Numbered from the stretch's first letter, positions 15,809 to 23,984 are shown. The stretch: 64,000 nucleotides of DNA from Clostridia bacterium (GCA_017468385.1 JAFUIQ010000002.1:16757-80756), one strand, 5' to 3'. Numbers and translations are program-made. Notes: generated from the letters alone by a model not told the origin.

Positions 15809-16690
15809 ATGGTCACCAAATTCTTTTATCGGGATCTGATTGTCCCGCAATGCAATCGGCGGGTGGATGACGAGCCGCTGATCGTCAACTGCACCGGATG
15901 CTGTCATTTTGACACTCCTTTTGAAACCTACAACCGAAGCGGACGGCAGGATTATTACCTGCAGTACGTGTGCGAGGGCACTCTCACCATATGGCTGGAC
16001 GGGCGTGTCCATGAAATGCCGAAGGGCTCCTTCCTTTTGACTAAGCCGAACACACCGTACCGCTATTCCCTGCCCGCCGGGAAAACGATGGAATACCTGT
16101 GGATACATTTCAGCGGATTTCACGCGGTGCGGCTCCTATCCAGGCTCCATCTTGAGACCGGAAAAATCTACACCGTCGGCGACTGTCTTGGGGATATATA
16201 TCCTTTGTTTGAGGGTCTGTTTGAAGAATTCACCAATCGCCCCCGGGGATTTGACGATCGGTGCGCCGCCTATTTGAGTGAAATCCTGGTACATCTCTCC
16301 CGCCACGCCGCCATGGATGCACCGGGAACGGAAAAGAAACTATGCAGTCTCTCCTGGCTGCACCGACATTTTGCACAGGACGTCCCCATTGAAGTACTGG
16401 CGGCCATGGAGCATCTCAGCGAGAGCCGATACCGCATTGTTTTTCGCCGTCAGACCGGCTATTCCCCCGGAGAATACCGCACCGCCCTGCGGATGCAGCA
16501 CGCCTGCGACCTGCTTTCCACCTCACAACGAAGCATCAAGGATATCAGCGCCGAGTGCGGATACGGGGATGTGCTGTACTTCACCCGCCTGTTCCGGGAG
16601 AAAATCGGCATGCCGCCCGGGCAATATCGCAGAACGACCGCACACAGCGGCATGGATTCCGATAAGGCTGTCACAATGCACAATTTTTAA
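15809..16690 (+). CDS. AraC family transcriptional regulator
   Basis: 293 residues. The N-terminal cupin-like sensor (residues about 10-150) includes YYLQYVCEGTLTIWLDG and GSFLLTKPNTPYRYSLP. The C-terminal pair of helix-turn-helix motifs (about 185-285) includes LAAMEHLSESRYRIVFRR and the family signature IKDISAECGYGDVLYFTRLF followed by GMPPGQYR. It should sense a sugar and control the divergent isomerase-oxidoreductase operon and possibly the downstream binding-protein gene. The ATG at 15809 follows GGAGGT at a short spacing (about 4 bases); an in-frame ATG at 15773 has no ribosome site. Confidence 0.9.
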   Translation: MVTKFFYRDLIVPQCNRRVDDEPLIVNCTGCCHFDTPFETYNRSGRQDYYLQYVCEGTLTIWLDGRVHEMPKGSFLLTKPNTPYRYSLPAGKTMEYLWIHFSGFHAVRLLSRLHLETGKIYTVGDCLGDIYPLFEGLFEEFTNRPRGFDDRCAAYLSEILVHLSRHAAMDAPGTEKKLCSLSWLHRHFAQDVPIEVLAAMEHLSESRYRIVFRRQTGYSPGEYRTALRMQHACDLLSTSQRSIKDISAECGYGDVLYFTRLFREKIGMPPGQYRRTTAHSGMDSDKAVTMHNF

Positions 16691-16731
16691 TGTTGGATTT
16701 TAGCACGAACGACGATTTTAACGATCGGCCA

Positions 16732-16760
16732 TTGATTTCAGATGAAATCTGTGATATACT
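16732..16760 (+). promoter_or_regulatory. Sigma-A promoter with embedded shared box, solute-binding protein gene
   Basis: TTGATT (16732-16737) and TATACT (16755-16760), 17-base spacer. The spacer contains GATGAAATCTG (16741-16751), and CAGAT/ATCTG around GAA (16739-16751) forms a small inverted repeat. A repressor or activator bound there would directly control this promoter. Confidence 0.7.
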
Positions 16761-16821
16761 ATTTTTAACAGCCGTTTAGATTCGCTTTCCCCGGCCACAA
16801 AATTTAATAAGGAGATAGAAC

Positions 16822-18321
16822 ATGAAAATAAAACGCATACTCTCGTTATTGTTAGCCGCTTTGATGCTCGCCCCGGTTTTCGCCTCTTGCGATCAGGATA
16901 CGCCGGATACCCCCGACATTCCCGATGTCTCCGATTCCACATCGACTGATACCGAACCGGAGGATACCGGTCTGGTACTGGGAAAGACCGACTTAGGCGG
17001 TGCTGAACTGCGCGTCATGGGCGTATCAGCAGAATGGAACTACGGTTACTACACTACTGCCGACATTTGGCGCGAAGAAGACAGTGCGGACCCCTACGAG
17101 GCCGCCGTTTATAACCGCGTTCAAGATTGTATCAACAAGTATAACTTCAACGTAACCTACACCGACGACAAATCCCCCATTAACGCCGTGGCCAGTATGG
17201 TTGCCGGCGGTCTGGACCAGGTGGATCTGGTGTTCCATCCGTGGAGCGGTATGTTTATCGCCTCCAAGGGCGGCCATCTGCTGGATCTGAGAGAGATTTC
17301 TTCCATTGATCTCAGCAATGCCTGGTGGGATCAGAACGCCAACACCGAGTTGTCTATAGCAAACCGGCTGTTCTACACCACCGGTGAGATCACTGCTATT
17401 GACGATCGCTGTTCCCGTGCGCTGTATTTCAACAAGGATCTGGCGGCAGCCAAAAATCTGGAAAGCCCCTACGAATTGGTAGCCAATAATCAGTGGACCT
17501 TCGACAAGTTCGCGCAGATGTGCCGCGACGTGTATGAGGATGTGGACGGCGGCGGTACGCTGGACGAGGATGATATCGTGGGTATGTTCTACGAAAATGG
17601 TCAATTCCCCTACATGATGACAGCTGCTGGCGAGAAATTCGCTTCTCTGGACGAAAACGGTAAGCCCGTATACACCTGGCTGCAGACCTCTGAGGCTGTC
17701 ACCAAAATGGAAACCGTTGCCGGCTTCTTCATCGAGGACAATACCACGTTCCATATAAATAAATACACCAACCTCGGATCCTTCTCTAATAAATATGCTT
17801 ATGCCCGCAGTAAGTTTGCAACAGGCAAGCATCTGTTCTCCCTGGGCGGCGCGCTGGTTATTAACGAATTCGCGGATATGGAGCAATCCTTCGGTATCGT
17901 TCCCATGCCTAAGTGGAACGCCGACCAGACTCGATATTATCACATCGTGGAAGGTTCCTGCCCCATGTACGGTATTCCCAACTCCAAGACGGACGCCACC
18001 GATATCGGCTACATGCTGGAATACTTCGCATGGGAAGGCATGAACACTGTAACGCCTACTTATAAGGAAAGAATGTTGAAGCGCCGTTATGCGCAGGATA
18101 CCGAGAGCGCAGATATGCTGGATATTATCTATGCAAACAAATGCTTTGATGTAGGGTACGTAGGCAACTGGAGCGGTGTTGTCAACCAGGCCAATGGCAG
18201 CATCGACGCCGGAAGACTGCCGAAGATGTCCGCGTACAACCGGATAGCAAAGACAATCCCCGCTCTGATAGAGAAAGACTACGACGCGTATCTGAACGCC
18301 GGCAAGGAAGTTGTCGAATAA
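16822..18321 (+). CDS. Extracellular solute-binding lipoprotein (sugar ABC type)
   Basis: 499 residues. A lipoprotein signal ends at Cys23 (FASC), followed by an acidic Asp/Pro/Thr-rich linker (residues 24-55) and a large two-lobed binding-protein fold of the family-1 sugar-binding group. Typical patterns are GLDQVDLVFHPWSG near 145, TGEITAIDDRCSRALYFNK and FADMEQSFGIVPMPKWN. It would capture an oligosaccharide or similar ligand outside the cell. No permease or ATPase gene adjoins it, so it must work with a transporter encoded elsewhere or act as a sensor. AAGGAG precedes the ATG. The AraC gene upstream and the shared promoter box point to joint regulation with the isomerase-oxidoreductase pair. 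Confidence 0.88.
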   Translation: MKIKRILSLLLAALMLAPVFASCDQDTPDTPDIPDVSDSTSTDTEPEDTGLVLGKTDLGGAELRVMGVSAEWNYGYYTTADIWREEDSADPYEAAVYNRVQDCINKYNFNVTYTDDKSPINAVASMVAGGLDQVDLVFHPWSGMFIASKGGHLLDLREISSIDLSNAWWDQNANTELSIANRLFYTTGEITAIDDRCSRALYFNKDLAAAKNLESPYELVANNQWTFDKFAQMCRDVYEDVDGGGTLDEDDIVGMFYENGQFPYMMTAAGEKFASLDENGKPVYTWLQTSEAVTKMETVAGFFIEDNTTFHINKYTNLGSFSNKYAYARSKFATGKHLFSLGGALVINEFADMEQSFGIVPMPKWNADQTRYYHIVEGSCPMYGIPNSKTDATDIGYMLEYFAWEGMNTVTPTYKERMLKRRYAQDTESADMLDIIYANKCFDVGYVGNWSGVVNQANGSIDAGRLPKMSAYNRIAKTIPALIEKDYDAYLNAGKEVVE

Positions 18322-18333
18322 GTGTAATCTCCC

Positions 18334-18368
18334 AAAAGAACTGTTGCTCTTGGCAACAGTTCTTTTTT
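18334..18368 (+). terminator. Rho-independent terminator
   Basis: Twelve-pair stem AAGAACTGTTGC/GCAACAGTTCTT with a six-base loop and a run of six T, shortly after the solute-binding protein gene. Confidence 0.93.
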
Positions 18369-18413
18369 CATCCATGAATATAGCAATATAAACCTGTAAT
18401 TTTCTCAAAAACG

Positions 18414-18442
18414 GTGACAAAGCGAAAACTTCATGGTATAAT
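18414..18442 (+). promoter_or_regulatory. Sigma-A promoter of the paralogue pair
   Basis: GTGACA (18414-18419) and TATAAT (18437-18442) with a 17-base spacer, 42 bases before the first of the two paralogous genes. Confidence 0.75.
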
Positions 18443-18484
18443 GCTCTTACAGCAGTTTTATTACCCATCTCAGGAGATATAGCC

Positions 18485-19390
18485 ATGAACACTAACCCGA
18501 TAACCAAAACAACCCTTCGCGATGATGCCTTTACCACCATTGCCAGAACCCATGCCGCCGACGGATGCTCCAGCACCCAGGGTATGGCTGTGGGCGGAGA
18601 CTATATTTACTCCATCCAGATCAAGAGTGACAACTCCAAGTGCATCATGCATCGGGTGCACCGCTTTACCGGCGAATGTTGTCTGATGACTAATGCCGAC
18701 ACCGATTCCACCATCTTTACCAATCTGCGCCATGCCAATTCTATGGATTTCCGCGTACTGGACGGTAAGGATTTCCTGCTGGTCAGCGTATCTGACAAAA
18801 TCATTGTATGGGAAATCGACGGCACTGTTCTGCATCCTTATGCGGAATTTGATATCCGTTACAATGGAAAGCCGTTTATTACCAGCGCCATGAATGTGTA
18901 TAAAATTGAAGAAGATACCATCACCTTCCTGTTCAAATGGGGACGCACCCTCTCCACCGGCTCCATTGCCCGCGGAGAAAGATCCGGCGTCATCGACGCC
19001 ACGGTCCTGTGCCAGCTGGATGTTTCCCGTGTTCCTCTGAACGGCGGGGAGCAGGATTTCTCCTCCTTCGTCAACCAGGGCATCTGCTGCGAGGGGGATA
19101 TTGTACTGATTCCCATCACCGGCAATCACAAAGACGAAACCATCAACCAGGCCATCATTCTCGGTTACGACATCAGCCGTGCCGACGGTACCAACACCCT
19201 TCAGCCCGAGCCGGACCTTGTATTCCACATGATCTGTGAGGAATATCCCGGTCTGTTTGAAGTAGAGGACTGCGACATTGCCGATGACGGCAAGATGTAT
19301 TTCAATGCCAACCGTTGGCTGGTTAAGTGGGGATCCGATTACGACGGCGTTCTGGTGATGAACGATTATACCTTCCCCAGCAAAAAATAA
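18485..19390 (+). CDS. Unknown cytoplasmic paralogue of the secreted dockerin protein (beta-propeller-like)
   Basis: 301 residues with no signal peptide. It shares with the next gene a full-length pattern: CSSTQGMAVGGDYIYS, HRVHRFTGECCLMT, FTNLRHANSMDF, LSTGSIARGERSG, NQGI and EVEDCDIADDGKMYFNANRW. Regular beta-strand blocks of 40-50 residues ending in Y/F-rich strands suggest a beta-propeller; a distant resemblance to helveticin J/TagC-like proteins is possible but unproven. AGGAG precedes the ATG. The gene ends 48 bases before its secreted paralogue, in the same transcript. It looks intact rather than a decayed copy. Function unknown; either a cytoplasmic form of the same binding or sensing fold, or a protein exported by a route without a Sec signal. 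Confidence 0.7.
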   Translation: MNTNPITKTTLRDDAFTTIARTHAADGCSSTQGMAVGGDYIYSIQIKSDNSKCIMHRVHRFTGECCLMTNADTDSTIFTNLRHANSMDFRVLDGKDFLLVSVSDKIIVWEIDGTVLHPYAEFDIRYNGKPFITSAMNVYKIEEDTITFLFKWGRTLSTGSIARGERSGVIDATVLCQLDVSRVPLNGGEQDFSSFVNQGICCEGDIVLIPITGNHKDETINQAIILGYDISRADGTNTLQPEPDLVFHMICEEYPGLFEVEDCDIADDGKMYFNANRWLVKWGSDYDGVLVMNDYTFPSKK

Positions 19391-19438
19391 TGAAAACCGG
19401 GCATCGCCCGATCCATCGGATAAGGAGGAGATACAACC

Positions 19439-20917
19439 ATGAAACACGTTCCCGCGCGCCTTTCCGTTTTTCTCATCTGTGCCCTTCTGCTGCTGACACC
19501 CCTTTTGATTCCGGGTACCGCCGCGGCCGACATTCTGTATGACGATGCATACACCCAGATCGCCCCAACCCTGCATCAGTCAAACGGATGCACCTCTACC
19601 CAGGGATTTGCGGCAGGAAACACCTACCTGTACTCCGCCATGATCCAGGGAGACAACACCAATGCAGTAATCCATCGTGTACACAAGGATACCGGCAGTA
19701 CCTGTCTGATGAAAAACGGCGCCAACGGCACCACATCCTTTACCAATCTGGGCCATGCCAACGATATGGACTTCGCCGTTGTGGACGGCAAAGAGTATCT
19801 GTTTGTTCTTGCCTCCGGCAACGATATTGAAACCGGCAACATCATTGTGTTTGAAATCCGGGACGATACTCTGTATCAGCGCGCCCGGTATACGTTGAGT
19901 TATAACGGCGGTAATTTCAATCCCTCCGGCATGGCTGTTTACAAAATCGACTCCCAAACGGTTACATTCGCATTCAAATGGAGTTTCACAACCATCTCCA
20001 CCGGCTCCATCTCGTTCCAGGCCACATCCGGCGACATCCCCGTAACCGTCAAATGCTATCTGGACTCCACCCAGGTGAATATCGATGGACAGCCCCGGAA
20101 TTTCAACGACTTCGCCAATCAGGGAATCTATATTCACGATGAGATTCTGTATGCCACCTACGCCGGCTGCTATAAAATTGAAACCGTCTATCAAAGTCTG
20201 ATCCTCGGCTTTGATCTCACCAAAGCCCCCGGCACCCTTCAGCCGGAGGAGGATCTGATTTTTTATATCGAAAGCTCAAATTATCCCCGTGCCTTTGAGA
20301 TGGAGGATTGCGGAATTGCCGGCGACGGAAAGCTGTACTTCAACACCAACTGCTGGAAAAGCGAAACCGACAAGAATCACGACGGCGTGTTTGTGCTGAA
20401 CGATTTCTCTGTACATAAATCCACTGTGACGGGAGAAATCACCTCGTTCCACCCCGGCACTCCCACAACGGTCCAGCTGAAGCAGGGCGGCATCGTCAAG
20501 TATTCCACGGTGAGTGGAATCCAGAGCGGAAGCGGCGAAATCACCCAGTCATTCTGTCTGGAGAATGTTTCCCCGGGCACCTACGATCTGGTGTGTACAA
20601 AAGACAGACATCTTCCCTACACCATTACCGGCATCACGGTGGGAGCAGAGGATGTGGATTTGACAACCCACGCCAATCCGGCCATCGCTCACATCACCCT
20701 GCAAGCGGGGGATGTAAACAACGACGGAAGTGTAGATCTGGTGGATGTCATCGTGCTCACGTCTTCCTTGACCTATTCTCAGCCTATACAGGAGGCAGCC
20801 TCTCCTCACGCCGATGTAAATGGGGATAACTACTGTGATCTGCAGGATCTGATTGTCATTACATCCGCAGAGAATTACAATCAAAGCGCGCCGGTTGTTC
20901 CCTTCACCGAAACCTGA
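19439..20917 (+). CDS. Secreted dockerin-bearing protein, paralogue of the preceding gene
   Basis: 492 residues. Residues 1-29 are a Sec signal peptide (LSVFLICALLLLTPLLIPG, then AAAD). Residues about 30-325 match the preceding gene almost end to end (CTSTQGFAAGNTYLYS, FTNLGHANDMDF, STGSISF, NQGIYIHDEILY, EMEDCGIAGDGKLYFNTNCW). Residues about 330-420 form an Ig/carboxypeptidase-regulatory-like module (TVTGEITSFHPGTPTTVQLK). The end is a type I dockerin with two calcium-loop repeats, DVNNDGSVDLVDVIVLTSS and DVNGDNYCDLQDLIVITSA. Dockerins bind cohesin domains, so the protein should be held in a surface complex. GGAGGAG precedes the ATG. The role of the propeller-like domain is unknown. Confidence 0.8.
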   Translation: MKHVPARLSVFLICALLLLTPLLIPGTAAADILYDDAYTQIAPTLHQSNGCTSTQGFAAGNTYLYSAMIQGDNTNAVIHRVHKDTGSTCLMKNGANGTTSFTNLGHANDMDFAVVDGKEYLFVLASGNDIETGNIIVFEIRDDTLYQRARYTLSYNGGNFNPSGMAVYKIDSQTVTFAFKWSFTTISTGSISFQATSGDIPVTVKCYLDSTQVNIDGQPRNFNDFANQGIYIHDEILYATYAGCYKIETVYQSLILGFDLTKAPGTLQPEEDLIFYIESSNYPRAFEMEDCGIAGDGKLYFNTNCWKSETDKNHDGVFVLNDFSVHKSTVTGEITSFHPGTPTTVQLKQGGIVKYSTVSGIQSGSGEITQSFCLENVSPGTYDLVCTKDRHLPYTITGITVGAEDVDLTTHANPAIAHITLQAGDVNNDGSVDLVDVIVLTSSLTYSQPIQEAASPHADVNGDNYCDLQDLIVITSAENYNQSAPVVPFTET

Positions 20918-20924
20918 TACAAAA

Positions 20925-20961
20925 GGGGCTATTGCAAGTAGATGCAATAGCCCCGAATTTT
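20925..20961 (+). terminator. Rho-independent terminator of the dockerin gene
   Basis: Eleven-pair stem GGGGCTATTGC/GCAATAGCCCC with an eight-base loop, then GAATTTTTA. It begins 7 bases after the stop codon. Confidence 0.85.
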
Positions 20962-21106
20962 TACGTTCGCACGTAAAAATTCGAAATTTCGCAGAAATTT
21001 GCGGCGAGATTGCCCGTGTTTTTGCCTATGTCGGGCAAAAAATGGCCGCATCAGCGGCCAAGGGAAAGCTCGCGGAGGTGACGCATTGCTAAATGCGACA
21101 CCTCCT
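20955..21106. repeat. Cluster of consecutive perfect inverted repeats
   Basis: After the terminator come several palindromes: a 12-bp inverted repeat GAATTTTTACGT/ACGTAAAAATTC around TCGC (20955-20982), TTGCCCG/CGGGCAA (21010-21038), TGGCCGC/GCGGCCA around ATCA (21043-21060), and GGAGGTG/CACCTCC with an inner CGCATT/AATGCG (21074-21105). The last is followed by TTTTA and may be a terminator. There is no open gene here. It may be a mobile hairpin element or a folded RNA. Confidence 0.75.
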
Positions 21107-21170
21107 TTTATTATTCTCTGTGGATCACCATCACGCTGAAGAAATCATCGCCGGTAGCCGAATCGGTTTT

Positions 21171-21773
21171 TTATCCCAGCGGCCATTCCGCCAGAATAGC
21201 CCGACAGGGTGCTCCGTCTGCACCGCCCAAAGCGATAGGCGCCGCATTCAGAAAATACACGCCCTCGGGCACATGCGCCAGACGGATGCCTTCCAAAAGT
21301 ACTACATTCTCACCCAGCAGCTGATGATGTACTGCGGCAGGGGCATCCTCCGGTCCTACCGTCTGGGATTCGTTGCCGATAAGATCCACGCCGTAGTCGG
21401 CAAACGCCTGCGCCGCCTCCAGGGAAACGGTGGCGTTGCCCTTGATGAGAATCCGCCGGGCAGATTCCCGCAGTGCGAGAATAGCGCGATGCAGAATCCG
21501 CTGTGCATCGGCGGCACGCAGGATTCCCTCGTGCTCCGCCACATAGGCCATTCCCACGGTTTTGTCCAGCGGGATCTGCTCCACGGTTTTTCCGTCCGCG
21601 ATGAAGTGGTAAGGGGCATCGATGTGCGTGCCGTTGTGGGCGCACATGGAAAAGGCGGTCAGGTTATAGGGTGAGCCATCGGCCATACGGCAGAGAACCT
21701 CCCGTTTCGGGGCAGGATCACCGGGAAACACGGCGCACGTAAACAGTTCCTGTGAGATATCGTACAGTTTCAT
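21171..21773 (-). CDS. Cyclase family protein (KynB-like metal-dependent hydrolase)
   Basis: 200 residues of the cyclase/kynurenine-formamidase family (PF04199 type). The hallmark HNGTHIDAPYHF with HxGTHxDxPxH spacing supplies the zinc or manganese ligands, and MKLYDISQEL and FPGDPAPK are the usual opening. A C-terminal EGIRLAHVPEGVYFLNAAPI block also fits the family. Members hydrolyse N-formylkynurenine or other amides and lactones. No tryptophan-degradation genes adjoin it, so the substrate is open. It has its own promoter at 21804-21832 and is separated by a terminator from the TetR-controlled operon upstream on the same strand. Confidence 0.85.
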   Translation of the reverse strand: MKLYDISQELFTCAVFPGDPAPKREVLCRMADGSPYNLTAFSMCAHNGTHIDAPYHFIADGKTVEQIPLDKTVGMAYVAEHEGILRAADAQRILHRAILALRESARRILIKGNATVSLEAAQAFADYGVDLIGNESQTVGPEDAPAAVHHQLLGENVVLLEGIRLAHVPEGVYFLNAAPIALGGADGAPCRAILAEWPLG

Positions 21774-21803
21774 CTTTGTCTTCCTTCACGTAAGATATAT
21801 AAT

Positions 21804-21832
21804 ATTATACCTCTGCCGCACCCGCAATGCAA
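21804..21832 (-). promoter_or_regulatory. Sigma-A promoter of the cyclase gene
   Basis: Minus strand TTGCAT (21827-21832) and TATAAT (21804-21809), 17-base spacer, 30 bases before the start codon. Confidence 0.75.
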
Positions 21833-21842
21833 CACAGAGACA

Positions 21843-21869
21843 AAAATCGGAGGCTGTTGCCTCCGATTT
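21843..21869 (-). terminator. Terminator of the TetR-controlled operon
   Basis: Eleven-pair stem AAATCGGAGGC/GCCTCCGATTT with a four-base loop, followed on the minus strand by TTTTTG, 4 bases after the last gene of the operon. Confidence 0.9.
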
Positions 21870-21872
21870 CTC

Positions 21873-22517
21873 TTATTTGGTTCCGAACAGAATCTCCCGG
21901 AAGAGCGCCTCGGTTTTCTCCTCGCCCAACGCTTTCTTGAACACATCGGTGGAGGGACCGCCGTTTTTCAGAAGCCCCTCTACATAGACGGATGCTTTTT
22001 GCCGCTTTGTCTCCTGATCGCTGACGGGAGCAGCATCGGATGACAGATAGGCCGCAAAATGCTCCTTTGTCAGTTGATCCAGCCGCGGTGTGTGGGACTT
22101 CTTCCCCTTCTTGGAGATGCTCTCGGGCAGCTTGATGGAATCGTACCAATGAGTGCCCGGATCCCGCTCGGGCAGATCCGCGTAGCCATTCTTCACGCGG
22201 GCAAGCGCATCGGCGTCATACGCCCCCACCAATGTATCATACAACTCCACGATGAGGGTATCGTTGCCCATGGCGAAGATGCGGTCATAGGAATACAGGG
22301 GCAGATCGATTTCCACGGGGTTGATGATCAGCGTATCCATCCTCATCAAGCCAAAGAATCCTTTGGCCCTCATCACGGACACATGACCCAATCCCTCGGC
22401 GTGAAACGCCTGCACGGTGAATGTCATCCCATTCGCTTTCAGTTGAGCGAACTCTCCCGCATCGATCGCGGTAAGGGGATATTTTTGTTGCAGGCGAGAG
22501 AGAATCTTGTCAGTCAT
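21873..22517 (-). CDS. Unknown protein, faintly like ferredoxin-dependent bilin reductases
   Basis: 214 residues, soluble. The centre reads GFFGLMRMDTLIINPVEIDL then PLYSYDRIFAMGNDTLIVEL, and the end reads VFKKALGEEKTEALFREILF. Ferredoxin-dependent bilin reductases (PcyA/HY2 family) show a similar order: a short strand ending in P, a DxPxxxxD turn, a hydrophobic strand ending in a (D/E)-L pair, and a C-terminal F(G)xExxxxxxxxxLF helix. This is pattern resemblance only. The start overlaps the stop of the membrane-protein gene by four bases, so it is the last, coupled gene of the TetR operon. If the likeness holds, a tetrapyrrole substrate for the operon becomes plausible; otherwise it is an orphan family. 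Confidence 0.5.
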   Translation of the reverse strand: MTDKILSRLQQKYPLTAIDAGEFAQLKANGMTFTVQAFHAEGLGHVSVMRAKGFFGLMRMDTLIINPVEIDLPLYSYDRIFAMGNDTLIVELYDTLVGAYDADALARVKNGYADLPERDPGTHWYDSIKLPESISKKGKKSHTPRLDQLTKEHFAAYLSSDAAPVSDQETKRQKASVYVEGLLKNGGPSTDVFKKALGEEKTEALFREILFGTK

Positions 22518-23149
22518 ACCATCTCTCCTTTGCGAAGTTCCAATTCAGTCAGTCCGTTCTTATGAAGCAAAATCGCACCGGCCAGGAGCGCCCCCTGCCC
22601 TACCACGTTGACGCCTTCCGCGATCCAGTTCATGGATGCTTCAGCGAAATCCTGGGAGGAGAGATACCCCATGCAGAGGGAGCAGACAAAGGACAGAACG
22701 AACAGCGCAATCAGCCCGGACTTTTTCAGTTTGGCGGCCAGAATGCACAGAACCACATCCATAATGCCCAGTCCCGCCACCATCAGACCGACAAACACAA
22801 ACGTACCGCTGAACAGCGGCGGTGCTACAGCACAAACGGCGGTTTTGGATTGCTTATGGCACAGCATAGCCAGGATGCCGATGCCCGCCAGGAGAAATCC
22901 GATGGACTGCACGGGGAAAAACATGGCACTCAATGCCTCAAAATCGCACACGCCCGCGGCGTAGAGCAATTTGTAGGTCGCCTTCAGCGCACCGGCGCAG
23001 GTGATATCGATGGTGCCGGCGGCAAAGAGGGCAAAGGCACCTTTGCTCATTTTGTTGTACAGATCCCGCATCAGGATCACCGATGCGATGGCAAAGAAGA
23101 TCACGGGAATATAGTCTACCAGTGCCATGGACACGGAAAAGTCTTTCAT
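22514..23149 (-). CDS. Unknown integral membrane protein
   Basis: 211 residues with about six or seven hydrophobic segments (for example DYIPVIFFAIASVILM, FALFAAGTIDITCAGALKA, SIGFLLAGIGILAMLC, VFVGLMVAGLGIMDVVLCIL, GLIALFVLSFVCSLCMGYL and VVGQGALLAGAILL). No family is recognised. It contains several cysteines in or near membrane segments. It is the penultimate gene of the TetR operon, 22 bases after the DUF1295 gene, and overlaps the last gene by ATGA. A membrane-bound electron carrier or transporter for the operon's substrate would fit, but this is inference. Confidence 0.65.
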   Translation of the reverse strand: MKDFSVSMALVDYIPVIFFAIASVILMRDLYNKMSKGAFALFAAGTIDITCAGALKATYKLLYAAGVCDFEALSAMFFPVQSIGFLLAGIGILAMLCHKQSKTAVCAVAPPLFSGTFVFVGLMVAGLGIMDVVLCILAAKLKKSGLIALFVLSFVCSLCMGYLSSQDFAEASMNWIAEGVNVVGQGALLAGAILLHKNGLTELELRKGEMV

Positions 23150-23171
23150 TCGTGTGTCTCCTTATGTGGTC

Positions 23172-23981
23172 TTATTTTTTATTCAGGTGATAGATGGGAA
23201 GCAGGGGGATGATGATGGGGGTCTTGTTGGCGTAGGTATTGTATTCCTCATCATCGCCGTAGCGCTTCATCTGCCGCTTTTCCAGACGCTGGGCGCCGTT
23301 GAACATGATGAACACGATGCAGATGTAGGCAATCACGGCGGTGATCCACTGGCCAACGGTAGCGTACGCGGTGATGCCGCTGATGAACACGCCGGTCCAG
23401 AACAAAATCTCACCGAAATAGTTGGGGCAGCGGACAATCTTGTACAGGCCCTTGGTGGCTACCATGTTGGGATTCTCCTTCTTCTGGGCGGATTTCTGAT
23501 TATCCGCAACGGATTCCAGGATCAGACCGAACACAGACACGGCAAAACCGATCACGGGCACGAGAATATCCGCAAATCCGCCCACATAGCGGAACAGCAT
23601 GGGGCTGACCTGCGCGGTATACAGCACAGCCACGGACACCCAGATGGTTGCCAAAACGAAGATGGGCATTTTCTTTTCGTTGTTCTTCGCCAAAGTATCC
23701 TTGGCCACATCTGTCTTGCGGAAGGACACGCTCTTCAATTCACGAATGAGAAGGAAGCCGGAAAGACGGATGCCGTAAGCCACAAACAGTACCGCCTCCA
23801 CCAGCACGATCCACAACGGTGTGGCGGTAGGATTGATAAAATACATCACGAGGATAGCAATACCGCCGCCGGCCACGGCAAAGCCGTAACCGATGGACAG
23901 AAAATACACGAACTTATAAAATCCGACAGCGCACAAAACAGCGCAGACGGCCAGAATGATTCCCAAAAGACTCCAAGGCAT
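23172..23981 (-). CDS. DUF1295/steroid 5-alpha-reductase-like membrane protein
   Basis: 269 residues with about seven membrane segments. The C-terminal half carries the DUF1295/isoprenylcysteine-methyltransferase-like signature: NPNMVATKGLYKIVRCPNYF, GEILFWTGVFISG, and the closing EKRQMKRYGDDEEYNTYANK. Relatives include 3-oxo-5-alpha-steroid 4-dehydrogenases, delta-14 sterol reductases and lipid or small-molecule methyltransferases, which bind NADPH or SAM at that end. It lies 3 bases after the SDR gene in the TetR operon, beside a flavin reductase-like gene, so reduction of a hydrophobic small molecule is plausible. Reductase versus methyltransferase cannot be decided here. Confidence 0.82.
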   Translation of the reverse strand: MPWSLLGIILAVCAVLCAVGFYKFVYFLSIGYGFAVAGGGIAILVMYFINPTATPLWIVLVEAVLFVAYGIRLSGFLLIRELKSVSFRKTDVAKDTLAKNNEKKMPIFVLATIWVSVAVLYTAQVSPMLFRYVGGFADILVPVIGFAVSVFGLILESVADNQKSAQKKENPNMVATKGLYKIVRCPNYFGEILFWTGVFISGITAYATVGQWITAVIAYICIVFIMFNGAQRLEKRQMKRYGDDEEYNTYANKTPIIIPLLPIYHLNKK

Positions 23982-23984
23982 GAT

